Part shown: positions 1-8,265 of the stretch, one piece after another
Position numbering within the stretch: the first letter of the stretch is position 1
How the letters are laid out: each line of letters opens with the position of its first letter
NCBI GenBank assembly: GCA_964551305.1
Contig: CAZKBT010000056.1
Location: 1 to 19,942, forward strand
Length of the DNA: 19,942 nucleotides
Reading direction: 5' to 3'
Source: JBAZDC01 sp041654595
GTDB taxonomy: Bacteria; Pseudomonadota; Gammaproteobacteria; Burkholderiales; Burkholderiaceae_B
Position numbers and translations under genes: made by a program
The notes under the pieces: model-generated
The model's input: the letters and a program-made list of their open reading frames with translations, nothing else
Told to the model about the DNA's origin: nothing
Database searches by the model: none

Positions 1-1582
1 CATCGAAGAACACCACCTTGGAATCGCCCTCGAATGCCAGGATGTGCGTCGCGATACGGTCCAGGAACCACCTGTCGTGGCTGATGACCATGACGCTGCC
101 CGCGAACTCCAGCAAGGCGTCTTCCAGCGCGCGCAAGGTTTCGACGTCCAGATCGTTGGAGGGCTCATCCAGCAGCAAGACGTTGCCGCCGGCGATGAGC
201 GTCTTGGCCAGATGCAGGCGGCCGCGTTCGCCGCCGGACAAATTGCCCACCGTTTTGTTCTGGTCCGCGCCCTTGAAGTTGAATCGTCCCAAATAGGCGC
301 GCGCCGCCATTTCGAAGCGGCCGACCTGCAGGATATCGGCGCCGTCGGACACGCTGTCGAAAACCGTCTTGTTGTCGGGCAGCGACTCGCGCGATTGATC
401 CACGTATGCCAGCTTGACGGTCTGGCCGATTTTGATCGAGCCGCCATCGGGCTGCTCCTTGCCGGCGATCATGCGGAACAGGGTGGATTTGCCGGCTCCG
501 TTGGGACCGATGATGCCCACGATGGCGCCGGGCGGGATCTTGAAGCTCAAGTCGTCGATCAGCAGCCGATCACCATACGACTTGCCGACGTTCTGGAATT
601 CGATGACTTCATTGCCCAGCCGTTCGGCTACGGGAATGAATATCTCCTGTGTTTCATTGCGTTTCTGGTATTCATGGGAAGACAGCTCTTCGAAGCGAGC
701 CAAGCGCGCCTTGGCCTTGGCCTGCCTGCCCTTGGGGTTCTGCCGCACCCATTCCAGCTCTTTCTTGATCGTACGCTGGCGCGCCGATTCTGCCGCCTCT
801 TCCTGCTTCAGGCGCGCATCCTTCTGCTCCAGCCAGGAACTGTAATTGCCTTTCCATGGAATGCCGTGGCCCCGGTCCAGTTCCAGTATCCATTCGGCGG
901 CATTGTCCAGAAAGTAGCGATCGTGCGTCACGCCCACGACCGTGCCGGGGAACTTGCGCAAGAACTGTTCCAGCCACTCGACGCTTTCCGCATCCAGGTG
1001 ATTGGTCGGCTCGTCCAGCAACAGCATGTCGGGCTTGGACAACAGCAAGCGGCACAACGCCACCCGGCGTTTCTCGCCGCCCGACAAATTGCCCACCGCC
1101 GCATCCCACGACGGCAATCGCAGGGCGTCGGCGGCGATTTCCATTTGATGCTCCAGGTCATCCGCGCCGCTGGAAGCCGCCGCCGCGATGACGGCCTCCA
1201 GCTCGGCCTGCTCGGTCGCCAGCTTATCGAAATCCGCATCGGGATCGGAATACTCGGCATAGACCTCTTCCAGGCGCTTGCGCGCGGCAAAGACGTCGCC
1301 CAGCCCTTCTTCGACCGCCTGACGAACCGTGTGCTCAGGATCGAGCTGAGGCTCCTGGGGCAAATAGCCTATCTTGATGCCGGGCATGGGCACGGCTTCG
1401 CCTTCGATTTCTTTATCTATCCCCGCCATGATTCTGAGCAGGGTGGACTTCCCCGATCCATTCAAGCCCAGCACGCCGATCTTGGCGCCCGGAAAAAAGG
1501 ACAAGGAAATGTCACGCAGGATCTGGCGCTTTGGGGGCACGATCTTGCCGACGCGATGCATCGAATATACGTATTGGGCCAT
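1..1582 (-). CDS. ettA: Energy-dependent translational throttle protein EttA (ABC-F ATPase), 3' end cut by window
   Basis: EttA is a cytoplasmic ABC-F protein that binds the ribosomal E site and gates the first elongation steps according to the ATP/ADP ratio. About 527 codons are present, read leftward. The protein begins MAQYVYSMHRVGKIVPPKRQ and has a first Walker A (GLNGSGKST, about residues 39-47), a first signature LSGGEKRR and a Walker B followed by DEPTNHLD. A charged linker corresponding to the P-site tRNA interaction region comes next, then a second Walker A (GPNGAGKST), LSGGERGR and LLLDEPSNDLD. E. coli EttA has 555 residues, so only the last 25-30 residues should lie outside the window. 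The start at 1582 matches the family N-terminus, although no good Shine-Dalgarno precedes it. It is divergent from the pga operon. The long plus-strand frame opposite it is a high-GC shadow. Confidence 0.95.
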   Translation of the reverse strand, partial: MAQYVYSMHRVGKIVPPKRQILRDISLSFFPGAKIGVLGLNGSGKSTLLRIMAGIDKEIEGEAVPMPGIKIGYLPQEPQLDPEHTVRQAVEEGLGDVFAARKRLEEVYAEYSDPDADFDKLATEQAELEAVIAAAASSGADDLEHQMEIAADALRLPSWDAAVGNLSGGEKRRVALCRLLLSKPDMLLLDEPTNHLDAESVEWLEQFLRKFPGTVVGVTHDRYFLDNAAEWILELDRGHGIPWKGNYSSWLEQKDARLKQEEAAESARQRTIKKELEWVRQNPKGRQAKAKARLARFEELSSHEYQKRNETQEIFIPVAERLGNEVIEFQNVGKSYGDRLLIDDLSFKIPPGAIVGIIGPNGAGKSTLFRMIAGKEQPDGGSIKIGQTVKLAYVDQSRESLPDNKTVFDSVSDGADILQVGRFEMAARAYLGRFNFKGADQNKTVGNLSGGERGRLHLAKTLIAGGNVLLLDEPSNDLDVETLRALEDALLEFAGSVMVISHDRWFLDRIATHILAFEGDSKVVFFD

Positions 1583-1684
1583 GGCACGAAAACAAATTAA
1601 TGACGTAAAGCCATGATTGTAGGCTGGCCCGGAAAATAAAGCAGGCTGAACGTCCTAGCCTTTACGGACCATGGCTGATTAAGC

Positions 1685-1736
1685 CATACATCTTATGTTG
1701 CAAGGCATACGTCATCTCTATGATTTCTCATACGAC
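1685..1736 (+). repeat. Three spaced CATACNNC motifs upstream of pgaA
   Basis: CATACATC (1685-1692), CATACGTC (1706-1713) and CATACGAC (1729-1736) lie on the same strand with start-to-start distances of 21 and 23 bases. That is about two helical turns, so the same face of the DNA would be presented. They flank and overlap the candidate -10 box, as a regulator binding array might. Such short motifs could also recur by chance. Confidence 0.3.
1695..1724 (+). promoter_or_regulatory. Candidate sigma70 promoter for pgaABCD
   Basis: TATGAT at 1719-1724 matches five of six positions of the -10 consensus. TTGCAA at 1698-1703 is a moderate -35 match but leaves only a 15-base spacer. ATGTTG at 1695-1700 gives 18 bases with a poorer match. 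This would start transcription near 1731, ahead of both the leader ORF and pgaA. It was identified by eye only. Confidence 0.35.
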
Positions 1737-1775
1737 GTTTGTATCCAATGAGTAAAAAAAGAAAACAGGAGAAGC

Positions 1776-1820
1776 AATGCCTTACTCATCCATGTCGCGC
1801 CGCGCGGCGGCGTCCAGCTA
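1776..1820 (+). CDS. Possible 14-residue leader ORF upstream of pgaA
   Basis: ATG at 1776 is preceded by a near-ideal Shine-Dalgarno (AGGAGAAGC, 1767-1775), the strongest ribosome site in this spacer. The frame reads MPYSSMSRRAAASS and stops with TAG at 1818-1820, 11 bases before the chosen pgaA start at 1832, and is in a different frame from pgaA. It could couple ribosome loading to pgaA, whose own ribosome site is weak, or regulate it. The peptide resembles no protein I know, and the SD could be fortuitous. Confidence 0.3.
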
Positions 1821-1831
1821 GGCGGTGCGCG

Positions 1832-4300
1832 ATGAACGCGGGCAAGCTGGCCTTGGGCCTGATCGGCGCTTCGTTCTACTGCGGCGTGGTCCTGGCGGAC
1901 ACCGCCGTCCGGGACTACGACTCGCTGATCCTGCAAGCGCGCCAAGGAAACTATGCGCCGGCGCTTGCCATGCTGCGCCAGCGCAGCGCCACGCATCCCC
2001 ATGACTCCAGGGCCGCCTACGATCACATCCTGATCGCCGGCTGGGCGGGGCGCGCGCAAGAAGCGATCGCCGCATACGAAGACATGCAGCCCGCGCCCCG
2101 CCGGCTTCCCGCCGACGTGCTGTCGGCGCTGGCGCGGGCTTACAGGGACGCCGGACGCTGGGACGAGGCGTTGCTGCATTACCGCGGCGGCAAGCTTCGG
2201 TATCCGAACCATGCCGACTTTTCCGCCGGGGAGATCATGACCCTGGCCGACGCGGGACGGGTCGCGCAGGCAATCGGCATGGGCGAGTCCCTGGTGCGCA
2301 GCCGCCCCGCCGATCTCGATGCCCGCATCGCCCTGGCCTATGCCTTCGACGCCAAAGGCTCGCCTCATGACGCGCTGGAAATATCGGATCAGGCGCTGAA
2401 CATGGCTCCGGACAATCGTCACGCGGCGCAACAATACATCGTCGCCTTGCAACAAGCCAGGCTGCCTCGCGCCGCCCTGGCTCTGGCCATGCGCAAGCCG
2501 GAGCTGGCGTCCGCCAGGCAATTGCGGGCCCTGCAAGCCGACAGGGCCGCCGAAATGACCCGTCTGGCCGCCGCCCCCGCGCAAGACCGGGCGCATCAAT
2601 TCCAGATCGCGGGCCGCGCCATCGCCGCCTATGACGGGCTGATCAGCGACTGGGCGGCCCGGGAAGACGTCACCCAGCCGGAACTGGAACGCCTGCGCGC
2701 GGACCGCCTGCAAGCATTGCACGCCCGCATGCGCATGCAAGAAGTCGTGGATGGCTACGAAGCCATGCTGGCGCGCGGCGTGACGCCGCCACGCTATGTA
2801 CTGAGCGACGTGGCCGACGCTTATTTGCATCTGCGCCAGCCCGACGTCGCGGCGCGCCTGTACGGACAACTCGTGATGGACGATGAAAGCCAACACGACA
2901 CGCCCTTGGTTCGGATCACGACGCAAACAGGCCTGTACTACTCGCTGATCGAGGACGAGCGCTTCGATCCCGCGTCGGCCGTCATCGAGCGAGCCAGACA
3001 GGAACATCCCAGGTGGCGCCACGTCAAGGGGTGGAAGCTGCGTATTCCCAATAATCTGCATTTGTATGCGGAACACACCTCCGCGCTGAACGACTTCTAC
3101 AGCGACAACTATCCCGAAGCGCAGCGCAGGCTTGTCGAACTGACCGATGCCGCGCCCAACAACGTCGACCTGCGCGCCGACCTGGCCGACCTCTACCGGT
3201 CGCGAGGCTTGCCCCGGCAGGCCGAGCAAGAACTGAAACTGGCCGAGACGCTGGAGCCGCGCGCGGCCGACGTGATCGCCTTGCAAGGCACGGTCGCCCT
3301 GGACCTGCAAGAGTGGCGGCAGGCGGAAACGCTCGCGCAATACGCCTCGGAGCGCTACCCCGAACACGCCAAGACTCAGCAGCTGCAACGCGACTGGGAT
3401 CGCTACAAGAAAGCGGCGCTGTACCTCAGCGCCGAGCACGGCAATGCGTCCGGCGCCTCGGTCAGCGGCAGTCCCCGGGCCGGCACCAACGACCTGCGGC
3501 TGCAAGCCACGCTGTATACCGCGCCCATCGCCTACGACTGGCGGGCGTTCGCGGGCGCAGGCTATGCCAGCGGCAAATTCGAGGATGTCGACCGGGATGC
3601 CCGTTGGGCGCAGGCCGGCGTGCAATATCGCGCCCGCAACTTGACCGCGGAGCTCGAGGCCAACGTCAGCCGCTACGGTTTCGGCGACAAGCCCGGCATG
3701 CGCGTGCAGGCGGATTACCAACTGAACGACCAATGGCAGCTGGGCGCCGGACTGGAACTGCGCGCGCACGATATCGACTTGCGCGCGCTGAGCAACGACA
3801 TCAGTGCAAACCGGATCACCGCCTACGTTCGTTGGAGGCCCAACGAGCTGCGCGATTGGACGCTGGGATTCGCGCCGATGCGGTATAGCGACGGCAACCT
3901 GCGCCTGTCGATCGCGCTGAACGGACGCGAGCGCATTTACACATCGCCGCATCTGAAGGCCGACCTGGGGCTGTCGATCTCGGCCTCGCGCAACAACAAG
4001 GACGACGCGCCCTATTTCAATCCGCGCTCCGACCTGGACGTCATGCCGACCCTGCAACTGACTCATACGCTGTATCGCCGCTACGAAACGTCGGTGGAGC
4101 AGACATTCGTGGCGGGCGCGGGCCTGTATGCGCAACAGGGATATGCAACGGCCATGACCGCCGAGCTTGGCTACGGCATACGTTACCGCAGCAATGACCG
4201 GTTCGAGATCGGCCTGAACGTCACGGGCCGCAGCCGCCCCTACGACGGCGTGCGCGAACGCCAATTGCGCGTGATGCTCAGCTTGAACCTGCGATTCTAG
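1832..4300 (+). CDS. pgaA: PgaA/BpsA: PNAG export porin with periplasmic TPR domain
   Basis: PgaA forms the outer-membrane channel through which partly de-N-acetylated poly-beta-1,6-N-acetylglucosamine leaves the cell. Its periplasmic TPR superhelix holds the deacetylase PgaB next to the pore. The product has 822 residues (E. coli PgaA 807). The N-terminus MNAGKLALGLIGAS...VVLA is a signal peptide cleaved before DTAVRD. Residues of roughly 30-520 are alanine/leucine/arginine-rich helical repeats of TPR type. The last 300 residues alternate polar and aromatic/hydrophobic residues as in a 16-stranded barrel and end in a C-terminal Phe (LNLRF). The frame is open upstream to a TTG at 1739, but that would add about 31 mostly basic residues before the signal peptide, so ATG 1832 is preferred despite a weak ribosome site. 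It is the first gene of pgaABCD. The 848-residue antisense frame opposite is a shadow. Confidence 0.93.
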   Translation: MNAGKLALGLIGASFYCGVVLADTAVRDYDSLILQARQGNYAPALAMLRQRSATHPHDSRAAYDHILIAGWAGRAQEAIAAYEDMQPAPRRLPADVLSALARAYRDAGRWDEALLHYRGGKLRYPNHADFSAGEIMTLADAGRVAQAIGMGESLVRSRPADLDARIALAYAFDAKGSPHDALEISDQALNMAPDNRHAAQQYIVALQQARLPRAALALAMRKPELASARQLRALQADRAAEMTRLAAAPAQDRAHQFQIAGRAIAAYDGLISDWAAREDVTQPELERLRADRLQALHARMRMQEVVDGYEAMLARGVTPPRYVLSDVADAYLHLRQPDVAARLYGQLVMDDESQHDTPLVRITTQTGLYYSLIEDERFDPASAVIERARQEHPRWRHVKGWKLRIPNNLHLYAEHTSALNDFYSDNYPEAQRRLVELTDAAPNNVDLRADLADLYRSRGLPRQAEQELKLAETLEPRAADVIALQGTVALDLQEWRQAETLAQYASERYPEHAKTQQLQRDWDRYKKAALYLSAEHGNASGASVSGSPRAGTNDLRLQATLYTAPIAYDWRAFAGAGYASGKFEDVDRDARWAQAGVQYRARNLTAELEANVSRYGFGDKPGMRVQADYQLNDQWQLGAGLELRAHDIDLRALSNDISANRITAYVRWRPNELRDWTLGFAPMRYSDGNLRLSIALNGRERIYTSPHLKADLGLSISASRNNKDDAPYFNPRSDLDVMPTLQLTHTLYRRYETSVEQTFVAGAGLYAQQGYATAMTAELGYGIRYRSNDRFEIGLNVTGRSRPYDGVRERQLRVMLSLNLRF

Positions 4301-4309
4301 AGGGACGCC

Positions 4310-6340
4310 ATGCTCATCCGGACCTTACGACTTTGCCTGTCCATCCTCGCGCTCGCGGCCTGCGCCTTGCTGGCCGGCTGCGCGGCGCAGGCTCCGCTGT
4401 TCGTCCCCCCTGCCGACAGGGCCTTGAGCATTACGGAGAGACCCTGGATACGAAACAACCTCATCGTCCTTGCCTACCACGAAGTCGAAGACCGCGACCC
4501 GGACCAGACCTTCGTCAGTGTCAGCACCGATCATCTGATCGAGCAGCTCGCCTGGCTATATGAAAACGGCTACAAGCCCGTGTCCGTCGACCAGATACTG
4601 GCGGCCGGGCGGGGCAAGGCCGACCTGCCCGACAAAGCGGTATTGCTGACCTTCGACGACGGCTATCGCAGCTTCTACACCCGTGTCCTGCCGCTGCTGC
4701 GCGCCTACCAATGGCCGGCCGTGCTGGCGCCGGTGGGCAGTTGGCTGGATACGCCGGCAACCGAGAAAGTCAGGTTCGGCGACGTCGACGCCGAACGGGA
4801 ACGCTTCCTGACGTGGGAGCAAGTCCGCGAAATAGCGGCCAGCGGACTCGTGGAAATCGGCGCGCACACCGATAATCTGCATTACGGCGCACCAGGCAAC
4901 CCCCAAGGCAACCTGCAGCCCGCCGCCGCCGTCAGGGTCTACGACCAGGCGACCCAAGAGTACGAAAGCGACCAGCATTACCAGCAGCGCATAAGCAAGG
5001 ACGTCGACGCGATCAGCGGAAAAATAAAACGCGTCACCGGCAAAGCGCCGCGTGTCTGGGTGTGGCCCTATGGCGCGGAAAACGGGGAGGCGCTGGACAT
5101 CGTGCGTCGACACGGCTATCAGCTTGCCCTGAACCTGGACGACGGCCTGGCGAACGCGCGGGATCTGCTCGCCATGCCGCGCTTGCTGATCTCGGAAGAT
5201 CCCGACATCCAGGAGTTCGCCAATGCCGTCATGTCGTTGGGCGAAGCCCCCATCATGCGCGTGGCGCACGTCGATCTGGACTACGTCTACGATCCCGATC
5301 CGGCGCAAATGGATCGCAACCTGGGCGCGCTGGTCCAACGCATCGCCGATCTGAAAATCAGCACCGTCTTTCTGCAAGCCTATGCCGACCCGCAAGGCGA
5401 CGGCCTGGCCAGATCGGTCTACTTTCCCAACCGCGTGCTGCCGATGCGCGCCGATCTGTTCAACCGAGCCGCCTGGCAATTGATGAACCGGGCCTTCGTC
5501 AAAGTCTATGCCTGGATGCCGGTGCTTGCTTTCGATCTGGACCAGGATATCGCCAGAGTACAGAAATGGGATCCCGCCAGTTCGGCGAGCCTCATCGACG
5601 CCAAAAGCTATCACCGCCTCTCGCCCTTTCATCCCAAAGCCAGGCGGCAAATCACGCTGCTGTATGAAGATCTGGCAAAACACGCCATGTTCAGCGGCCT
5701 GCTGTTTCACGACGATGCCGTGCTGTCGGATTTCGAAGACGCCGGACCGGGGGCCTTGGCCGCTTATCGGGGTGCCGGCTTGGCGGCCGACATCCGGGAT
5801 CTGCGCGGCGATCCGGCTGCCTTGCGGGAATGGACACGCTATAAAAGCCGCTATCTGGTGGACTTCACCCTGGAACTGGCGGAGCGCGTGCGCGCCATAC
5901 GGGGTCCTCGCGTGCGCACAGCGCGCAATCTGTATGCGCCCGTTATCGACAACCCCGCCAGCGAGGCCTGGTTCGCCCAGAACCTGGATGATTTCCTGGC
6001 CGCGTACGATTGGACCGCCGTCATGGCGATGCCGTGGATGGAAAACGTACCCGAAGGACGGGACGGCCCCTGGCTGGACCATCTCGTCGACCAGGTCGCA
6101 ACGCGGGCGGACGCCCTGGACAAAACCGTTTTCGAACTCCAGGCCAGGGACTGGCGGCCCGCTCCGGGCCGACCCGATTCCGGCCCCATCGATACGAAAG
6201 TGATCGCCGCATGGATGAAGCGCCTGCAATTACGCGGCGCGCGCAGCTTCGGCTATTACCCCGACGACTTTTTGCAAGACCAGCCCGAGCTGGAAGTCAT
6301 CCGGCCGGCCCTTTCCAACTCCTGGTATCCGTTCCGATGA
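4310..6340 (+). CDS. pgaB: PgaB/BpsB: poly-beta-1,6-GlcNAc N-deacetylase and hydrolase lipoprotein
   Basis: PgaB removes some N-acetyl groups from PNAG in the periplasm, which is required for export through PgaA. Its C-terminal domain cleaves the deacetylated polymer (family GH153). The 676-residue product has a lipoprotein signal with lipobox LAGC (Cys24). The N-terminal polysaccharide deacetylase (CE4-like) domain carries AYHEVE (about 54-59), the metal/catalytic TFDDGYRS block with D116 and D117, and IGAHTDNLHYG with H186 and H191, matching the E. coli D114/D115/H184/H189 pattern. From about residue 313 the C-terminal domain begins (MRVAHVDLDYVYDPDPAQM). Its conserved acidic block FHDDAVLSDFED lies at 466-477. 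The ribosome site GAGGGA precedes ATG 4310 by 5 bases. It starts 9 bases after pgaA and overlaps pgaC by 4 bases, so translation is probably coupled. Confidence 0.95.
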   Translation: MLIRTLRLCLSILALAACALLAGCAAQAPLFVPPADRALSITERPWIRNNLIVLAYHEVEDRDPDQTFVSVSTDHLIEQLAWLYENGYKPVSVDQILAAGRGKADLPDKAVLLTFDDGYRSFYTRVLPLLRAYQWPAVLAPVGSWLDTPATEKVRFGDVDAERERFLTWEQVREIAASGLVEIGAHTDNLHYGAPGNPQGNLQPAAAVRVYDQATQEYESDQHYQQRISKDVDAISGKIKRVTGKAPRVWVWPYGAENGEALDIVRRHGYQLALNLDDGLANARDLLAMPRLLISEDPDIQEFANAVMSLGEAPIMRVAHVDLDYVYDPDPAQMDRNLGALVQRIADLKISTVFLQAYADPQGDGLARSVYFPNRVLPMRADLFNRAAWQLMNRAFVKVYAWMPVLAFDLDQDIARVQKWDPASSASLIDAKSYHRLSPFHPKARRQITLLYEDLAKHAMFSGLLFHDDAVLSDFEDAGPGALAAYRGAGLAADIRDLRGDPAALREWTRYKSRYLVDFTLELAERVRAIRGPRVRTARNLYAPVIDNPASEAWFAQNLDDFLAAYDWTAVMAMPWMENVPEGRDGPWLDHLVDQVATRADALDKTVFELQARDWRPAPGRPDSGPIDTKVIAAWMKRLQLRGARSFGYYPDDFLQDQPELEVIRPALSNSWYPFR

Positions 6341-7665
6341 CTGACCGTATCATTGCCCTCCTGGTTCTGTGCGTCATGCTCGGTACGCCCTTGGGCGTAA
6401 CCTTGATGTTGACCAGCCACGTCCTGCTCAACTTCGTTTTCTTCTATCCGCTTTTCATGTCGGCGCTATGGATCGCCGGCGGCCTGTTCTTCTGGCTGAT
6501 ATGGGAAAGGAAATGGCGCTGGCGGCCCTACCCCCCTCCCGCTTTCGAAGGCACACCCCTGATCAGCGTACTGATACCGTGCCATAACGAAGCCGAGCAT
6601 GGCGAGGAAACCATCATGGCCGCGCTTGCCGTGGCCTACCCCAACCTGGAGGTGATCGTCATCAACGACGGCTCCACCGACGGCAGCGGCGCCTTGTTCG
6701 AGCGGCTGGCGACGCGGCATGAGCGCCTGCGCGTCATTCACCTGGCGCAGAACCAAGGCAAGGCCATGGCGCTGCGCATGGGCGCAATCGCCGCGCGCAG
6801 CGACTACCTGGTTTGCATCGACGGCGACGCCCTGCTGGATCCCGACGCGGTGAACTACATCGTCGCTCCCCTGGTCGCCCACCCCCACGTCGGCGCCGTA
6901 ACGGGCAATCCGCGGATACGCACCCGCTCCACGTTGCTGGGCCGCATACAGGTAGGCGAATTCTCATCCATTATCGGGCTGATCAAGCGCACGCAACGCG
7001 TCTATGGCCAAGTCTTCACCGTCTCGGGCGTCATCACCGCATTTCGCAAGCAGGCGCTGGACCAGGTAGGCTACTGGAGCCTGGACATGGTCACCGAGGA
7101 CATCGACATTACGTGGAAGCTGCAGCGCGCGCATTGGGCCGTCTTCTACGAACCGCGCGCGCTGTGCTGGATCCTGATGCCCGAGACACTGCGCGGCTTG
7201 TGGAAGCAGCGCGTCAGATGGGCGCAAGGCGGCGCCGAAGTCTTCCTTAAAAACATTTCGACCATCTGGCGCTGGGAGCATCGCAGGCTCTGGCCCCTGG
7301 TCATCGAATTCCTGCTGTCCACCGTCTGGACCTTTGCGTTCGCGCTGACGGTGGCGCTATGGATAGCCGGTCGATTGGTCGCGTTGCCCGAAGCCATGCA
7401 GGTTGCATTATTGCTGCCGCCATCCTTTACCGGCATGGTGCTGGCGGTGACCTGCCTGGTGCAGTTCGGCGTCAGCGTGCTGATCGACCGACGCTACGAG
7501 CCATCGCTGGCTCATGCTCTTTACTGGATCATCTGGTACCCGTTTGCCTATTGGCTCATCAATCTTTTCACCACGCTTTTCAGTTTTCCAACCGTCATGC
7601 TTCGCATCCGTCGCCGGCGCGCGCGCTGGACGAGCCCGGACCGGGGCATCAAGGAGTCGACATGA
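6337..7665 (+). CDS. pgaC: PgaC/BpsC: membrane PNAG synthase (family 2 glycosyltransferase)
   Basis: PgaC polymerises UDP-GlcNAc into beta-1,6-linked PNAG at the inner membrane, acting with PgaD. The product has 442 residues (E. coli 441). Two hydrophobic segments near residues 5-55 precede a cytoplasmic GT2 domain. That domain shows VINDGSTDGS (D111), CIDGDALLDPD (D162, D164), the general-base motif TEDID (253-257) and QRVRW (291-295), the set expected of a processive GT2 synthase. Several further membrane segments follow from about residue 310, and the C-terminus is basic. The start ATGA overlaps the stop of pgaB and the end ATGA overlaps the start of pgaD, so the three genes are translationally coupled. 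In related systems the PgaC-PgaD complex is activated by cyclic di-GMP; whether that applies here cannot be read from the sequence. Confidence 0.97.
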   Translation: MTDRIIALLVLCVMLGTPLGVTLMLTSHVLLNFVFFYPLFMSALWIAGGLFFWLIWERKWRWRPYPPPAFEGTPLISVLIPCHNEAEHGEETIMAALAVAYPNLEVIVINDGSTDGSGALFERLATRHERLRVIHLAQNQGKAMALRMGAIAARSDYLVCIDGDALLDPDAVNYIVAPLVAHPHVGAVTGNPRIRTRSTLLGRIQVGEFSSIIGLIKRTQRVYGQVFTVSGVITAFRKQALDQVGYWSLDMVTEDIDITWKLQRAHWAVFYEPRALCWILMPETLRGLWKQRVRWAQGGAEVFLKNISTIWRWEHRRLWPLVIEFLLSTVWTFAFALTVALWIAGRLVALPEAMQVALLLPPSFTGMVLAVTCLVQFGVSVLIDRRYEPSLAHALYWIIWYPFAYWLINLFTTLFSFPTVMLRIRRRRARWTSPDRGIKEST

Positions 7666-8123
7666 TCATCACCACACCTCGCAGCGCCGCCGGCTCGATT
7701 TTCGATGCCTTGTTGACGGCATTCGGCTGGCTGGGCTTTTTGTACCTATTGTTCCAAGGCGCCAACGCCATACTCGCCGCGTACGGCGCCTCGGGCATGG
7801 CATCGCTGAACGACCCGTTCATACCGACGCTGGAGACGTTGCTCTTCTACCTACTTATCGCGTGCATCAATGCCCTGGTGCTCGGCGCGTGGATGAAATG
7901 GCGTCGCACGCACGAGATCCATGAACAACCGCGCGGGCGCGGCGACAGGCTCGGAACGGCCGGCTTCACGCTGTCGCCCGATCAGCTGCACCACGTGCAA
8001 GACAGTAGGGTAACCATCATCCACCATTCGGCGGATGGCGATATCGCCGGCCTGGAAGAAGTGAATTCCCTCGCGCGCGCAACGGACCATGACGACGTTG
8101 CGCCCATCGCGCGCGCGGCGTAA
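7662..8123 (+). CDS. pgaD: PgaD/BpsD: small inner-membrane partner of the PNAG synthase
   Basis: PgaD is the accessory subunit of PgaC. The 153-residue product has two hydrophobic segments (about 17-43 and 56-77) separated by a short loop. A polar, charged C-terminal tail with several His and Asp residues follows (SRVTIIHHSADGDIAGLEEV). Family members diverge strongly, so the call rests mainly on size, two-helix topology and position directly after pgaC, with a 4-base ATGA overlap. Ribosome site AAGGAG precedes the start. It is the last gene of the pga operon. Confidence 0.85.
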   Translation: MIITTPRSAAGSIFDALLTAFGWLGFLYLLFQGANAILAAYGASGMASLNDPFIPTLETLLFYLLIACINALVLGAWMKWRRTHEIHEQPRGRGDRLGTAGFTLSPDQLHHVQDSRVTIIHHSADGDIAGLEEVNSLARATDHDDVAPIARAA

Positions 8124-8265
8124 GCAGACTGGTCTAGTCCGTAAGGCCCCCAGGAATTAAGCCTAATGGGGCATGTTTCCCCGTCCGCATGTCGCTACCA
8201 TAACTTACACATGCTACAGAACGAAATGAAATGACAAGCTGTGGATATAAGAGGGAGGGGAAGCC
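8124..8265 (+). other. Spacer between the pga and curli blocks with two competing hairpins
   Basis: This 142-base gap is the largest break inside the matrix block before the curlin gene. GCCCC (8146-8150) can pair with GGGGC (8168-8172), helped by an inner AGG/CCT pairing. The same GGGG (8168-8171) can instead pair with CCCC (8179-8182) just downstream of TTT. The two structures exclude each other, as in an attenuator, but both stems are short. A strong ribosome site (AGGGAGGGG, 8252-8260) ends the spacer. I see no clear promoter. Confidence 0.35.

Larger units (their letters stand above)
1583..1831. other. Intergenic regulatory spacer between ettA and pgaA
   Basis: This 249-base spacer separates two divergent genes. 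It is visibly more AT-rich than the flanking genes and must hold both promoters. It contains a short inverted repeat ATGGCT-gatta-AGCCAT at 1671-1687, a candidate pga promoter, three CATACNNC motifs and a small leader ORF, each listed separately. On the minus strand, TACAAT (complement of 1616-1621) is a possible -10 box for ettA, but I see no convincing -35 box. Confidence 0.6.

Noticed and set aside
44..1600. 518-codon plus-strand frame opposite ettA
   Set aside because: The minus strand carries both ABC domains with all Walker and signature motifs; the plus frame has none.
1739..1831. Upstream TTG/ATG starts for pgaA
   Set aside because: They would add about 31 mostly basic residues before a complete signal peptide and lack ribosome sites in that frame.
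1718..4264. 848-codon open frame on the minus strand opposite pgaA
   Set aside because: It mirrors the pgaA codon structure in high-GC DNA, shows no family motif, and the plus strand has signal peptide, TPR and barrel features.
4556..6229. 557-codon minus-strand frame opposite pgaB
   Set aside because: Shadow of a well-supported deacetylase gene with conserved catalytic residues in the plus frame.
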